Assembly (NCBI RefSeq): GCF_024721995.1
Contig: NZ_JANQBC010000001.1
Coordinates: forward strand, 806,001-870,000
DNA from: Paenibacillus radicibacter
GTDB taxonomy: Bacteria; Bacillota; Bacilli; Paenibacillales; NBRC-103111
DNA length: 64,000 nt
Direction: 5' to 3'
Both the position numbers and the translations under genes were made by a program. The notes under the pieces are model-generated. The model saw nothing but the letters and a program-made list of their open reading frames with translations. It was not told the DNA's origin and ran no database searches. Every line of letters begins with the position of its first letter. Position 1 is the first letter of the stretch. Of this stretch, positions 41,101 to 51,092 are shown piece after piece.

Positions 41101-42422
41101 GAATATTGCTTGGCTTCCCACTCATCTTTTACTTGCTGCAACCACCACTGAACTGCCTTTTCTCGATTCGTAAGCGCTTTCTCTTCGCCAACATCAGAAG
41201 CATTGAAGTTTAAAGATTCGCCATTGACATCGATAGCACCAAAGTTCTCGATCGACTCACCTGGGTCTGGGATCATAAGGATAACCTTTTCCTTATTTCC
41301 TGGCTGTTTCAACGCTGTTGCAACTTCCATTGTCGCTGCATTCAACTGGTCCATATCGCCGTTATTCGCGAAGGTTTTCTCTAGATACCATTTCCAGTCT
41401 TCCAGGTACGCCCTTCCGCCAAAATCACGATTCGGCGTTGGTGGGTTAATCCCGAGATAAAGGACACCGTCAAACAGCCAGTCTACAGGTTTCCCTGTAT
41501 TATCCACATAACTGATATTCGGAATGATTCGTTCCTTCGTCCATGTTCCCAAATTATCCGAATATTGCCCGTTATACAGCAATCCAAGATTTTTAATTCC
41601 CGCCGTGGCTTCACCCGGCGCTAAAAATTTAGGCTGCTGCGTTGGAACCGTTTCCGCTCCAGCAATTTTACCGTCTTCACCGAGAATTTCGATCTCATCC
41701 ACGAAAGTCATTGCTCGCGTATGCATGGTGAATGTGACTTTCACATATTGAGCATAAGCTAACTTTGCATTCGGATTGGAGCTTAAGCTCTTAATACCAT
41801 CCTTGTGTCCATCCCATTGGTAGGTCTCATCGTGCAGTCCATCGATCCATAGCACTTGGGTCGCGTTATCTTTGAGTAATCCCCAATTCATCTTGTCATC
41901 AGAGACGTACATCGAGACCGTCAAAGGTAATAGTACATTGTTGGTTGGCCAATCCTGTAGAAAATGCGCTTTAATGTTCGAGATCGACTTCTTCTCCCCT
42001 AAATCAAACACCACTTCGCGCGTTTTCTTCTTGAGATGTCCAACCCATGCTGGATCTGAAATATTCAATGCCCCATATTTGCCATCCGTAAGTTTGTTGC
42101 TGTCATCCAGATAGGATGCTTCCGGGTCTTCCGACCACATATAAGAGAGCCCTGCTGCGAGATTACGCGTTGCTGCCATTAACCCATCCTCGGCCGACAC
42201 CACACCTTCCGCACCCCCATCCGGAACGGACTCTCCCGGTTGGTCGATTGGATCAGGGACCTCTACCGGGTTCATCGGATCAACTCCGCTTGACGGATCC
42301 AATGGCGTCTGTTCTTCTGTTTGTGTAGGCGGCAGCGACTCTGCCGCTTGCGCGACTGGTATCATTGTGACTAAAAGGGTTACAACCATGACGATAGCTG
42401 CCCATCTTTTACTCCTTCTCAT
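38118..42422 (-). CDS. S-layer-anchored DUF4855/discoidin protein
   Basis: 1434 residues from the ATG at 42422, preceded by GGGAG at nine bases. A signal peptide spans about 1-26 (WAAIVMVVTLLVTMIPVAQA), then a Pro-rich linker. Residues about 85-250 form a discoidin-like module with VVFDLGEKKSISNIKAHFL. Residues about 275-600 are a DUF4855 domain (VILMIPDPGES, VGMYWLEEQIS, TIQPNYFFEPTDY, ELEFDDRML), thought to be glycosidase-like. A F5/8 type C module lies at about 780-915 (NKAVEASSTEGNNPDYTPAK, TWFQVDLGEPTSMDTVRIDW). Three SLH repeats fill 1254-1434 and bind wall polysaccharide. The likely role is surface polysaccharide binding or cleavage. Confidence 0.87.
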   Translation of the reverse strand: MRRSKRWAAIVMVVTLLVTMIPVAQAAESLPPTQTEEQTPLDPSSGVDPMNPVEVPDPIDQPGESVPDGGAEGVVSAEDGLMAATRNLAAGLSYMWSEDPEASYLDDSNKLTDGKYGALNISDPAWVGHLKKKTREVVFDLGEKKSISNIKAHFLQDWPTNNVLLPLTVSMYVSDDKMNWGLLKDNATQVLWIDGLHDETYQWDGHKDGIKSLSSNPNAKLAYAQYVKVTFTMHTRAMTFVDEIEILGEDGKIAGAETVPTQQPKFLAPGEATAGIKNLGLLYNGQYSDNLGTWTKERIIPNISYVDNTGKPVDWLFDGVLYLGINPPTPNRDFGGRAYLEDWKWYLEKTFANNGDMDQLNAATMEVATALKQPGNKEKVILMIPDPGESIENFGAIDVNGESLNFNASDVGEEKALTNREKAVQWWLQQVKDEWEAKQYSNLELVGMYWLEEQISTSSTGPDLLRSVSQSVHDMKIANMNLKFFWIPHFFAYKSYMWKDVGFDAVTIQPNYFFEPTDYERLEDAANLAKQYGMSNELEFDDRMLKDGVFRERYIDYLNSGAATGLMKEGFKSYYQGNNAVYDSAVSKDPATRVLYDWLYQFVKGDYKINNALPSELEVQMNGKPFQSGETLPDSQSVSFTWKLKQDDGLTKVTAKFDGKVYTAGDVVSLAGKLGKHELVITATGGKLKKTSYVIEATTNASGIKALVDRFDQDKQFTNAAVAPSLSNYLEMMKRFEGKDPVQVAKYLRGFNAKLDEFKEAGTMKDEAFNTLKESVYYLTGNLAQNKAVEASSTEGNNPDYTPAKAIDGFPASRWSSEIVDNTWFQVDLGEPTSMDTVRIDWEYARADKYKLLVSDDKQKWTNVIPNDETITAHDGKETVQFNPVKARYIKLQGISRATDYGYSIYEFGIYNLSGAVDVKAIDGLQATVDAAVKKVTLAGLVMNGDLAKVNLKVLDPKGAVHYEAQTKSTETGSFQFTFTLMGDVEGTYVAYLSTDGMNEHEKVTFDYKKASTDEGHSGPGSSEGDGVQIVGAPNPDGIQPQADGSVKVIMSSKLESDGKTAVGAIGEYEMRKAMSQAKANQDGKLKVKIELKNNGNAANYALDLPASFFSSYPNLLIEVSTPKAIIVLSGQMFTKSAELGKQVRFILGEGDRKLLNKAAQAQVGNRPFVVLEAKMDGKSVAWKNEKAPVTIIIPYVRPNQETVSRIGMLSINNQGAAAVIAGAAYSDASKGIRIQTDHAGMYAVFYDQSAAQFADLDKTAWAQEAVEKLAALGVVKGTSATTFSPAEQVSRADFILMLVRALDLKSEASAAFTDVQAQDYYYEAVLIAKQLGIVIGVDGDKFAPKDNITRQDMMVMVARALKATKAKEITGDLTAFEGFKDADKVSDYAAGSIAAMIEQGLIQGDGGMIHPQNNTTRAETAVFLYRLLNFLSE

Positions 42423-42860
42423 AAATGCTAACTCCCTTCCGATTCTTGAGTCAAGAAACATCAAACTTTCAATGGTACGTCTTTTCCATTCAAGCTTATC
42501 TTGATGCTCTTTCCTCCTTTCCGTGATTCCGACACGTCGTAGAAGCTTGTAGCACTGTCCTTACTGTAACATTATGAAACTTTACCCTTGTTTCAAAGAG
42601 ATAAATTATTACCTTTCGTATACATTTGTTTACCTGTCCCTTGGAAATACCGTTTGAGCTTGACATATCCTCCGAACCTACTAAGTCTATAAGACTAGAC
42701 TATATTTCTACTGGAGTCGTCTACATTTAAAAAAGGTATCCGAGACAATCATACTACATAGATCCAACGTTGCTTATAAAGCCAGTGTTATTAAGGATTT
42801 CTAACCGCAATGAGCCCTATTCTTTACCTTGAAACATAGAAAAAGAGCACCCTTTAGGGC
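42423..42860. other. Upstream region of the S-layer protein gene
   Basis: 438 bases without a gene. It holds the ribosome site and leader of the S-layer gene on the minus strand and ends at the left end of the right IS copy. The promoter was not firmly identified. Confidence 0.5.
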
Positions 42861-43762
42861 AATGTTATTAAGTTAAGGCACAGAGTCTAAAGTCAAGAAC
42901 AAGAGCAGGTTATGACGTAAACACCGCAACCACGTCTATTTTTGTTCAACAGAGGAATAAAATCTTGCCGTCTCAAGCACTATCGTGGGTATCAACTACT
43001 TGCCGTTGACGGTTCGGATTTGCACATCGTAACGGACTCTGCGGATACAGACAGCTATTTTATTTTCAAAATCAACCGGACACGAAAGGTTATAATCTCC
43101 TACATTTGAACGCAGCCTATGACTTGTGCAACAGGCTTTACGTAGATGCCATTGTTAAGCCACGAAGGTTATGCAGTGAGAGAAGGGCGCTAGCTGCGAT
43201 GGTTGGTCGTTCCCCCATCAAGGGAAAAACCATCGTTATAGCTGATCGAGGTTATGAAGTTACAACAATTTCGCGCATATAGAGCGTAAAGGGTGGAATT
43301 ACGACATACGGGTAAAGGATTTGGATTCGAGTGGTATTCTTTCGGGCTTGAGGTTGCCCGCATGCGGAGCGTTTGATCGTGACATTCATCTGATACTCAC
43401 CAAAAAACAAACCAAAGAGGTCAAGGCTATTCCCGAGATTTACAGTAGTCATTTCCCAAATGGATAAAACCCCTGCTCGATGTTGAAGCTCTGATTCGCA
43501 ATAACATTTTGCCGATTCGACCCATTCGACCAGGTAGAAGAACACGCGAAAAATCCGATAAAAATCAGCTGTTAGCTTCGTCTACAGATTAGCATAATTC
43601 GTTTCATATGAACATTTTTTAAGCGGATATTGTATCCGCTTTGTTTGCTGTACGCATTTTTCCATGTTTGCACAAAAAAAAAACGGCGTAGGACTTTGTC
43701 CCACGCCGTTTCAGATTTATTCTTATTCCCGTTTTTTCTTTGAGCTTAACTTATGACATTGC
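42861..43762 (+). pseudogene. IS4-family transposase remnant, right copy
   Basis: About 900 bases with both terminal repeats (CAATGTTATTAAGTTAAGG at the left end; inverse copy at the right). The broken frame gives GYDVNTATTSIFVQQRNKIL, FQNQPDTKGYNLLHLNAAYD, LCNRLYVDAIVK, IKGKTIVIADRGYE, NNFAHIERKGWNYDIRVKDL and ILTKKQTKEVK, clear IS4-family pieces including the second catalytic Asp region (ADRGYE). Several frameshifts and a deletion between GGTTAT and GGCTAT relative to the left copy make it dead. Confidence 0.85.
43681..43711. terminator. Strong hairpin near the right IS end
   Basis: AAACGGCGTAGGAC and GTCCCACGCCGTTT arms with A-run on the left. It lies between the dead transposase and the right terminal repeat and may now act as terminator for either direction. 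Confidence 0.7.
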
Positions 43763-43763
43763 C

Positions 43764-43771
43764 CATATGGG
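43764..43771 (+). repeat. Right target-site duplication of the IS4-bounded island
   Basis: CATATGGG, followed by AAGCCTTTTT, the right half of the split terminator. It matches TATATGGG at 35381-35388 in seven of eight bases. Confidence 0.65.
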
Positions 43772-43792
43772 AAGCCTTTTTATTTTCAACGA

Positions 43793-44452
43793 TTACACAC
43801 CATACGAAGTTGGATCTTGTCTCCAAGACTGCAAGGATGCTAGATCGTCTGCACTAATTTTGCCAAGTTCAACAGCTTCTTCAAGTAAGATCGAATAGTT
43901 AGACAATGTATCAAGTGCAATTCCTGCATCTGCAAAGCCTTGAACGGCCTTATCTAATTGATAAGTGAAGATTGCTGCAACACCTAGTGCTTGTCCGCCA
44001 GCTTCGTTAACCGCTTGAGCTGCTTTAATGGAAGAGCCGCCAGTGGAGATCAAATCTTCGATCACGATCACTTTTTGACCTGGCTTAAGTGCGCCTTCGA
44101 TCTGGTTTTGCTTGCCGTGACCTTTCGCTTTATCACGGATGTAGATCATCGGTAAACCAAGCTTTTGTGCAACCCAAGCTGCGTGTGGAATACCTGCAGT
44201 TGCTGTACCTGCAACAACTTCAGCATCTGGATACTTCTGTTCGATTAACGTTGCGAAACCAGAAGCGATCAAATCACGAATCTCTGGGTAGGACATCGTT
44301 AGACGGTTGTCACAGTAGATCGGAGATTTTATACCTGAAGTCCATGTGAAAGGCTCTTGTGGACGAAGAGCAACTGCTTCAATTTCTAATAATGCCGCTG
44401 CAATTCCTCTTGCGATTTGATCTAGTTCATTCATCTCGTTAACCTGTGTCAT
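43793..44452 (-). CDS. pyrE: Orotate phosphoribosyltransferase
   Basis: Transfers the phosphoribosyl group of PRPP to orotate, giving OMP. 219 residues from the ATG at 44452, which has AGGAGG nine bases upstream. It has [20 protein letters not shown] at the N-terminus, [20 protein letters not shown] as the catalytic loop with Lys, and the PRPP motif [20 protein letters not shown]. It is the last gene of the pyr operon; its terminator is now separated from its left half by the island. Confidence 0.95.
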   Translation of the reverse strand: MTQVNEMNELDQIARGIAAALLEIEAVALRPQEPFTWTSGIKSPIYCDNRLTMSYPEIRDLIASGFATLIEQKYPDAEVVAGTATAGIPHAAWVAQKLGLPMIYIRDKAKGHGKQNQIEGALKPGQKVIVIEDLISTGGSSIKAAQAVNEAGGQALGVAAIFTYQLDKAVQGFADAGIALDTLSNYSILLEEAVELGKISADDLASLQSWRQDPTSYGV

Positions 44453-44488
44453 CGTAAATGACCTCCTCAAAAGTCGTAGTATTATAAA

Positions 44489-45226
44489 TTATGCTTTTAC
44501 AAGTACGGAATCAATTATAGACTCAATTGCTTCTCTTGGGCTTGGCGCTGCTGTAATTGGTCTACCAATTACCACATAATCTGTTCCTTGTGCAAATGCT
44601 TCTGCAGGCGTCATGACACGTGATTGATCACCCATTGCTGCTCCTGCTGGGCGAATGCCAGGGGTTACGGATATAAACGACTCACCACAAGCGGCTTTAA
44701 TTGCCGTTACCTCAAGAGGAGACGCAACTACGCCGTGTAGTCCAGCAGCTTTCGTTAGTTCTGCATAGCGGATCACACAATCCTCAACAGATCCTGCAAT
44801 ACCGATCTCTTGATTTAGCACTTCCGCACTTGTAGATGTTAACTGTGTCACGCCAATTACGATTGGACTTTTCGCACCATTGATTCCTGTTAGTGCTTTA
44901 TCAACACCTTCAAGTGCGCCTTCCATCATCGCCCTACCACCAGCTGCATGCACATTGAACATATCTACGCCAAGACATGTGATGCTCTCTGCACCACCTT
45001 TTACCGTATTCGGAATGTCGTGCATTTTCAAATCAAGAAACACATGATAGCCTTGTTCTTTAAGCTTCGCTACAAAGCTTGGACCTGCTGTATAGAACAG
45101 CTGCATACCGACTTTCATATAACATGGAATACCTTTCAGTTCAGCAATTAATTTCTCAGCTGCATCCACGCTCGCAAAATCCAGTGCGACCATGATCCGT
45201 CCTGCAACATCTTTTGTAGTTAACAT
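44489..45226 (-). CDS. pyrF: Orotidine 5'-phosphate decarboxylase
   Basis: Decarboxylates OMP to UMP, the final step of the pathway. 245 residues from the ATG at 45226 (GGGGGAG upstream). The N-terminus IMVALDFASVDAAEKLIAEL and the catalytic motif HVFLDLKMHDIPNTVKGGAE (Asp-x-Lys-x-x-Asp) are clear, with SVTPGIRPAG and DYVVIGRPITAAPSPREAIE as phosphate loops. It lies 36 bases before pyrE and 89 bases after carB; the usual pyrK-pyrD pair between carB and pyrF is absent. Confidence 0.96.
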   Translation of the reverse strand: MLTTKDVAGRIMVALDFASVDAAEKLIAELKGIPCYMKVGMQLFYTAGPSFVAKLKEQGYHVFLDLKMHDIPNTVKGGAESITCLGVDMFNVHAAGGRAMMEGALEGVDKALTGINGAKSPIVIGVTQLTSTSAEVLNQEIGIAGSVEDCVIRYAELTKAAGLHGVVASPLEVTAIKAACGESFISVTPGIRPAGAAMGDQSRVMTPAEAFAQGTDYVVIGRPITAAPSPREAIESIIDSVLVKA

Positions 45227-45315
45227 CTTATTTGCTCCCCCTTCGATATCCATAAGTGAGCGGGGTACCTGATTGCGTCAATCGACACAATCCTGCCCCC
45301 GCTCCTATCATTTAA

Positions 45316-48300
45316 TTATGAGTGTGCTGGCATTGGGCGTGAAGCGAAGTTAATTGCTTCAAGCATGTTTTGCAGCGCACGTACTGTATCTAGTGATGTC
45401 ATACATACTACACCGTTCTCTGCTGCTTCACGACGAATTCGGAATCCATCGCGCTCAGGTGTCTTGCCTTTAGTTAGTGTATTGACAACAAACTGTGCTT
45501 GCCCACCGCGAATCATATCTAAGATATTTGGTGTACCATCGCTTAATTTGTTCACTACGGTTACGTTCAGACCAGCTTCTTGCAGCGCAATTGCCGTTCC
45601 GCCTGTTGCCATGATTTTGTAACCGATTCTAGCGAAACCTCTCAAAATTTCAACTGCTTCTTCTTTGTCTTTGTCTGCAACCGTTGCAATGATCGTACCT
45701 GCAGATGGAATCTTCATCCCTGCGCCAATCAAGCCTTTGTACAGCGCTTTTGCAAAGTTAACATCACGACCCATTACTTCTCCTGTTGATTTCATCTCAG
45801 GACCAAGCGTTGTATCTACACGGCGCAATTTAGCGAAGGAGAATACCGGTACTTTAACGGATACCATCGTGTCTTCTTTCCATAGACCTGTTTCATAACC
45901 CATGTCCGTAAGCTTCTCACCCATGATCGCACGTGTTGCTACGTTCGCCATTGGAATATTGGTTACTTTGGACAAGAATGGAACCGTTCTGGATGAACGA
46001 GGGTTAACCTCGATCACGTACACTTCATTCTTAAAGATTACGAATTGGATATTAACCAGTCCGACTACGCGAAGCTCGCGAGCAATCTTGATCGTAATGT
46101 CGATAACTTTCTGTTTCAGCTCATCCGACAAGTTTTGTGGTGGGTATACTGCGATAGAGTCACCAGAGTGAACTCCCGCACGCTCTACGTGTTCCATAAT
46201 ACCTGGGATTAGGACTGTTTCCTTATCGCAAATTGCATCTACTTCAACTTCTTTACCCAACATGTAGCGGTCAATTAGAACCGGATGCTCAGGATTAATC
46301 TTCACCGCATACTCCATGTAGCTTAGAAGATCTTCATCGGAGTATACGATCTCCATTGCACGTCCGCCTAGTACATAGGAAGGGCGAACAAGTACAGGGT
46401 ATCCAAGTCTTGATGCAACACCAACTGCTTGGTCAACAGAAGTTACTGTCTCACCTGCTGGTTGTGCAATAGAAAGGCGAGTTAGCAGTGCTTCGAATTT
46501 CTTACGATCTTCAGCTTCATCGATGCTCTCTAGGTCAGATCCTAGAATTTTGACGCCAGCTTTTGCAAGCGGAGCAGCAAGGTTAATCGCTGTTTGTCCA
46601 CCGAATTGTACGATTACACCGATTGGATTTTCACGTTCGATCACGTTCATTACGTCCTCGAAGAACAATGGCTCAAAGTACAGACGATCGGATGTACTGA
46701 AGTCTGTAGATACCGTTTCAGGGTTATTATTGATGATAACTGCTTCGTAACCAGCAGCTTGAATGGCCCATACCGCGTGAACTGTCGAGTAGTCAAACTC
46801 GATACCTTGACCGATACGAATTGGACCGGAACCAAGCACGATTACTTTCTTCTTCTCTGTCTCAAGCACTTCGTCTTCTTGCTCATATGTCGAGTAGTAG
46901 TAAGGTGTTGTTGCTTCGAATTCTGCTGCGCAAGTATCAACCATTTTGTATACTGGCTTGATACTCAGGCTTAGACGATATACACGTACCTCTGCTTCTT
47001 TCGTTAATGTTGTGCATCCTGCTTGTGTACGAATTTCTGCGATTGCACGGTCTGTGAAGCCCATACGCTTCGTCTCAAGCATAAGTTCTGCGTTAAGCTC
47101 GCCTACTATTTGCTCTTCGAAGCGAATCATGCGATCAAGCTTATGCAAGAACCACCAATCAATTTTCGTAAGCTCTTGAAGTTGTTCAATTGTATATCCT
47201 CGGCGATAAGCTTCTGCAAGTAAGAACAAGCGCTCATCGTCTGGTTTCATAAGACGCATTTCAAGTGTTTCTTGGTCAAGTAGATTCGTTTCCTTAAGCC
47301 ATAGACGGTGAACACCGATCTCAAGGGAGCGGATTGCTTTATGCATCGACTCTTCAAACGTACGGCCAATTGCCATGACTTCGCCAGTCGCTTTCATTTG
47401 TGTACCGAGCTTACGGTTTGCAGCCGTAAATTTATCGAACGGCCAGCGAGGAATTTTCGATACGATGTAATCAAGCGCAGGCTCGAAGCAAGCATATGTT
47501 TGTCCTGTTACTGGGTTTACAAGCTCATCAAGTGTGTAGCCCATCGCAATTTTCGCTGCCATCTTCGCAATCGGATAACCTGTTGCTTTAGATGCTAGTG
47601 CAGACGAACGACTTACACGTGGGTTTACTTCAATAACATAGTATTGGAATGAGTGCGGATCAAGTGCGTATTGTACGTTACATCCACCTTCAATGTTAAG
47701 CGCACGAATGATTTTAAGTGATGCAGAACGCAGCATTTGATATTCACGATCAGATAAGGTTTGGCTCGGTGCTACTACGATGGAATCACCTGTGTGTACG
47801 CCAACCGGGTCAAAGTTCTCCATATTACATACGACGATACAGTTGTCGTTCGCATCGCGCATTACTTCGTACTCGACTTCTTTCATACCCGCAATGCTCT
47901 TCTCAACTAGACACTGCCCAATTGGCGAGTAACGAATACCGGATGCTACAGTCTCGATCAACTCTTCTTCTGTTGCACAGATACCACCGCCCGTACCACC
48001 CAGTGTGTATGCAGGGCGGATGATGATTGGGTAGCCGATTTCTCTGCCGAATTCAACCGCTTCTTGAACAGTTGTTACGATCACACTCTCAGGTACCGGC
48101 TGCTCAAGTTCACGCATCAAGTCACGGAAAAGGTCGCGATCTTCTGCTTTTTCAATTGCAGAAAGCTGTGTTCCCAGCAATTTTACATTCTCTTGTTCAA
48201 GAACGCCTGCACGAGCAAGTTCAACAGCCATGTTCAAACCTGTTTGACCGCCTAGTGTTGGAAGAAGTCCATCTGGACGCTCTTGACGAATGATTTGTGT

Positions 48301-48522
48301 AACGAATTCAAGTGTAATTGGCTCGATGTATACTTTATCTGCCATGTTCGTGTCTGTCATAATTGTTGCCGGGTTGGAGTTAATTAGAACAACTTCCATT
48401 CCCTCTTCTTTAAGCGCTTGACACGCTTGTGTACCTGCATAGTCAAATTCTGCTGCTTGACCAATTACGATTGGGCCGGAGCCAATCACTAGAATCTTCT
48501 TAAGTTCATTATTTTTGGGCAT
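45316..48522 (-). CDS. carB: Carbamoyl phosphate synthase large subunit
   Basis: Makes carbamoyl phosphate from bicarbonate, ammonia and two ATP. 1068 residues, normal length. Two homologous ATP-grasp halves are seen: [20 protein letters not shown] at the start and [20 protein letters not shown] at about residue 555, each followed by PASFLALGGTGGG-like and [16 protein letters not shown] segments. The C-terminal 140 residues are the MGS-like allosteric domain where PRPP and UMP act in Bacillus-type enzymes. The start overlaps the end of carA by 14 bases, with AAGGAG upstream. Confidence 0.97.
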   Translation of the reverse strand: MPKNNELKKILVIGSGPIVIGQAAEFDYAGTQACQALKEEGMEVVLINSNPATIMTDTNMADKVYIEPITLEFVTQIIRQERPDGLLPTLGGQTGLNMAVELARAGVLEQENVKLLGTQLSAIEKAEDRDLFRDLMRELEQPVPESVIVTTVQEAVEFGREIGYPIIIRPAYTLGGTGGGICATEEELIETVASGIRYSPIGQCLVEKSIAGMKEVEYEVMRDANDNCIVVCNMENFDPVGVHTGDSIVVAPSQTLSDREYQMLRSASLKIIRALNIEGGCNVQYALDPHSFQYYVIEVNPRVSRSSALASKATGYPIAKMAAKIAMGYTLDELVNPVTGQTYACFEPALDYIVSKIPRWPFDKFTAANRKLGTQMKATGEVMAIGRTFEESMHKAIRSLEIGVHRLWLKETNLLDQETLEMRLMKPDDERLFLLAEAYRRGYTIEQLQELTKIDWWFLHKLDRMIRFEEQIVGELNAELMLETKRMGFTDRAIAEIRTQAGCTTLTKEAEVRVYRLSLSIKPVYKMVDTCAAEFEATTPYYYSTYEQEDEVLETEKKKVIVLGSGPIRIGQGIEFDYSTVHAVWAIQAAGYEAVIINNNPETVSTDFSTSDRLYFEPLFFEDVMNVIERENPIGVIVQFGGQTAINLAAPLAKAGVKILGSDLESIDEAEDRKKFEALLTRLSIAQPAGETVTSVDQAVGVASRLGYPVLVRPSYVLGGRAMEIVYSDEDLLSYMEYAVKINPEHPVLIDRYMLGKEVEVDAICDKETVLIPGIMEHVERAGVHSGDSIAVYPPQNLSDELKQKVIDITIKIARELRVVGLVNIQFVIFKNEVYVIEVNPRSSRTVPFLSKVTNIPMANVATRAIMGEKLTDMGYETGLWKEDTMVSVKVPVFSFAKLRRVDTTLGPEMKSTGEVMGRDVNFAKALYKGLIGAGMKIPSAGTIIATVADKDKEEAVEILRGFARIGYKIMATGGTAIALQEAGLNVTVVNKLSDGTPNILDMIRGGQAQFVVNTLTKGKTPERDGFRIRREAAENGVVCMTSLDTVRALQNMLEAINFASRPMPAHS

Positions 48523-49687
48523 AGTGAAGTTCTCCTTTCGCTGCAGGCGCGCTCTGTACGTTCAATTGCTGCCAAGACGCTAACATTTGGGCTTGTCGTG
48601 GTGCTTCTGGGTGTTCTTCTTTAAATTTACGGATCATCTCGATAAAGTCATCGAACAAGTAGGATGAATCGAATGGTCCTGGAGCTGCTTCTGGGTGATA
48701 TTGAACCGAAAATGCAGGGTGAATGCGGTGGTGCAATCCTTCAATTGTACGATCATTATTATTAATGTGAGTCACTTCTAGGCTAGTGCCTGCCACGGAC
48801 TCTTCATTTACTGTGTAGCCATGGTTTTGTGATGTAATGAAGCAACGACCAGAGCGAAGATCCTTAACAGGGTGGTTTCCACCACGGTGTCCGAACTTCA
48901 GTTTCTCTGTGTCTGCACCACAAGCTAGTGCGAATAGCTGGTGACCTAAGCAAATTCCGAAGAGTGGAATTTCACCAAGAAGTTCCTGAATCATTGTCAC
49001 TGCATGAGGAACGTCTTTCGGGTCCCCAGGGCCGTTCGATAGAAGAACGCCATCTGGATTTAATTTACGAATTTGCTCTGCTGTTGCATCTTGTGGAACG
49101 ACTACTACGTCACATCCACGCTTGGATAGGTCGCGAACAATTCCGCTTTTTGCTCCAAAGTCAACGAGTACAACACGCTCATTGTTGCCTGGTGCGCTGA
49201 ACACGTTGCTTGTTGATACGCGAGCCACTTGGTCGCGCATAAGCGGTTCTTTGTTCATCATCTCAAGCAATTCTGCTACCGATTTATCTGAAGTTGTGAT
49301 TAGACCTTTCATTACACCGTGCTGACGGATTATGCGAGTTAACATACGCGTGTCAATCTCAGAGATACCTGGAATGTCATACTCTTTAAGCAAGTGGTCA
49401 AGCGTTAATTGTGCTCTCCAGTTACTTGGTGCTTCTTCGTGACGACGAGTTACAAAGCCGTGAATGAATGGGCGTACTGATTCAAAGTCATCGCGTGTAA
49501 TCCCATAGTTTCCGATCAAAGGATATGTCATCGTTACGATTTGTCCACAATAAGATGGATCAGATAATACCTCTTGATAACCTGTCATTCCTGTGTTAAA
49601 TACAACCTCACCAACGGAATCTGTTTCCGCACCGAACGCTTTACCTACGAACAACGTTCCATCTTCAAGCAATAATTTTGCCTGCAT
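48509..49687 (-). CDS. carA: Carbamoyl phosphate synthase small subunit (glutaminase)
   Basis: Releases ammonia from glutamine and channels it to CarB. 392 residues from the ATG at 49687 (AAGGGG nine bases upstream); a frame to 49708 is also open. The N-terminal half has [20 protein letters not shown] and the class I amidotransferase triad: [15 protein letters not shown] with the nucleophile Cys, and the [11 protein letters not shown] His-x-Glu near the end. Overlap with carB suggests coupled translation of the two subunits. Confidence 0.96.
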   Translation of the reverse strand: MQAKLLLEDGTLFVGKAFGAETDSVGEVVFNTGMTGYQEVLSDPSYCGQIVTMTYPLIGNYGITRDDFESVRPFIHGFVTRRHEEAPSNWRAQLTLDHLLKEYDIPGISEIDTRMLTRIIRQHGVMKGLITTSDKSVAELLEMMNKEPLMRDQVARVSTSNVFSAPGNNERVVLVDFGAKSGIVRDLSKRGCDVVVVPQDATAEQIRKLNPDGVLLSNGPGDPKDVPHAVTMIQELLGEIPLFGICLGHQLFALACGADTEKLKFGHRGGNHPVKDLRSGRCFITSQNHGYTVNEESVAGTSLEVTHINNNDRTIEGLHHRIHPAFSVQYHPEAAPGPFDSSYLFDDFIEMIRKFKEEHPEAPRQAQMLASWQQLNVQSAPAAKGELHYAQK

Positions 49688-49725
49688 GCTGCTCAACCCC
49701 TTCTCCATCTATATCAAAGCTTGTT

Positions 49726-51009
49726 CTACTCGGACCAAACTACTTTGCCGCTCACGATTGTTGCTACCGGCCAGCCTTTAAGCTTCCAACCACCGAATGG
49801 TGTATTCTGACTCTTGCTTAGGAACTGCGTCGGATCCACTTCTTTTTCTGTATCCAAATCTACGATTGTTAAATCTGCTGGGCGACCCACTTCAAGCACA
49901 CCCCACGGTAAGCCGAACACTTCAGCTGGCTTTGTAGACATTTTGTCGATCAAGAATTCAAGTGTCCAGCGTCCTGTTGCTACAAACTTTGTGTACAAAA
50001 GTGGGAATGCTGTCTCAAGTCCGACAATTCCGAATGGTGCTGCCATCATGCCTTTAGCCTTCTCTTCTGCGCTATGTGGTGCATGGTCGGTTACGATCAT
50101 ATCAATCGTGCCGTCTTCTAATGCTTCGATCATTTTATCCACATCATGCGGAGTACGAAGCGGAGGGTTCATTTTCCAATTCGCATCTAGAGATGGAATG
50201 TCTTCATCTGATAGTAACAAGTGGTGCGGACAAACCTCTGCAGTCACTTTAACTCCGATTGACTTCCCGTGGCGAATCAAGCGAACGGATTGTTCAGTAG
50301 ATACATGGCACACGTGATAGTGAACGCCTGTTGCTTCAGATAATAAGATGTCGCGTCCAACGTGGATCGCTTCGGATTCGTTCGGAATACCTTTGAGTCC
50401 ATGTTTCTTAGCAAAAGCACCTTCGGTAACCGGAGCACCTTCAACTAAGGAATCATCTTCACAGTGTGCAATGACTGGCATCCCAATCGACTTTGCCTTA
50501 TACATCGCGTTCTTCATCATCTGGGCGTTCTGTACGCCTACACCGTCATCTGTAAACCCAACCACACCCGCTTCTTTCAAAGCGTCGAAGTCAGTTAGGT
50601 CACGCCCTAATTCATTCTTCGTAATCGCTCCGTAAGGAAGTACGTGTACGCCACAACCTTCATTTGCTGCTTTATCCAGAACAAGCTTTACTGTCTCAGG
50701 TGTATCGATAACAGGTCGTGTATTTGGCATACAAGCGATTGCTGTGTATCCGCCGCGAGCTGCGGAGCGCGTTCCTGTTGCGATTGTTTCTTTATGTTCA
50801 AAACCTGGTTCGCGTAAGTGTACATGCATATCAATGAATCCCGGGGACACCAGCTTATCCGTTGCATCGATCACTTCGTGACCTGCTGTATTTGGTGCTT
50901 CATCACCCGGTAGGATTGTCTCAATGATTCCGTTATTTACTAGAATGTGTTTCTTCTGCTGCGTATTCTGTCCATCAACCACATTTCCGTTTAAAATCCA
51001 AATTCCCAT
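49726..51009 (-). CDS. pyrC: Dihydroorotase
   Basis: Cyclises carbamoyl aspartate to dihydroorotate. 427 residues, class I size. Metal motif FIDMHVHLREPGFEHKETIA, lysine region with GVVGFTDDGVGVQNAQMM, HCEDDSLVEGAPV, CHVSTEQSVRLI and VTDHAPHSAEEKAKGM are all in place for the zinc amidohydrolase barrel. GGAGG stands before the ATG. Located between pyrB and carA in the operon. Confidence 0.96.
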   Translation of the reverse strand: MGIWILNGNVVDGQNTQQKKHILVNNGIIETILPGDEAPNTAGHEVIDATDKLVSPGFIDMHVHLREPGFEHKETIATGTRSAARGGYTAIACMPNTRPVIDTPETVKLVLDKAANEGCGVHVLPYGAITKNELGRDLTDFDALKEAGVVGFTDDGVGVQNAQMMKNAMYKAKSIGMPVIAHCEDDSLVEGAPVTEGAFAKKHGLKGIPNESEAIHVGRDILLSEATGVHYHVCHVSTEQSVRLIRHGKSIGVKVTAEVCPHHLLLSDEDIPSLDANWKMNPPLRTPHDVDKMIEALEDGTIDMIVTDHAPHSAEEKAKGMMAAPFGIVGLETAFPLLYTKFVATGRWTLEFLIDKMSTKPAEVFGLPWGVLEVGRPADLTIVDLDTEKEVDPTQFLSKSQNTPFGGWKLKGWPVATIVSGKVVWSE

Positions 51010-51092
51010 TGTTGACCTCCGATATGTTTGTATAAATATGCAAGTTTATTGATAATTATTAATAATAAGATACCTTTTTATTGACCGATTGT

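Larger units (their letters stand above)
35389..43762. mobile_element. IS4-bounded island inserted in a shared terminator
   Basis: The left end starts AATGTCATTAAGTTAAGG at 35389 and the right end is its inverse complement (GCAATGTCATAAGTTAAG read on the minus strand) at 43745-43762. Remnants of one IS4-family transposase lie at both ends in the same orientation. Between them are a BlaI/BlaR1-like pair and a large S-layer protein gene. Removing 35389-43762 and one target copy rejoins GGCTTCC and CATATGGGAAGCC into a perfect GGCTTCCCATATGGGAAGCC hairpin with T-run, so the island split a terminator shared by two convergent genes. No intact transposase remains. Confidence 0.8.

Noticed and set aside
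43252-43545. 97-codon minus-strand frame in the right IS copy
   Set aside because: It is antisense to recognisable IS4 transposase fragments.
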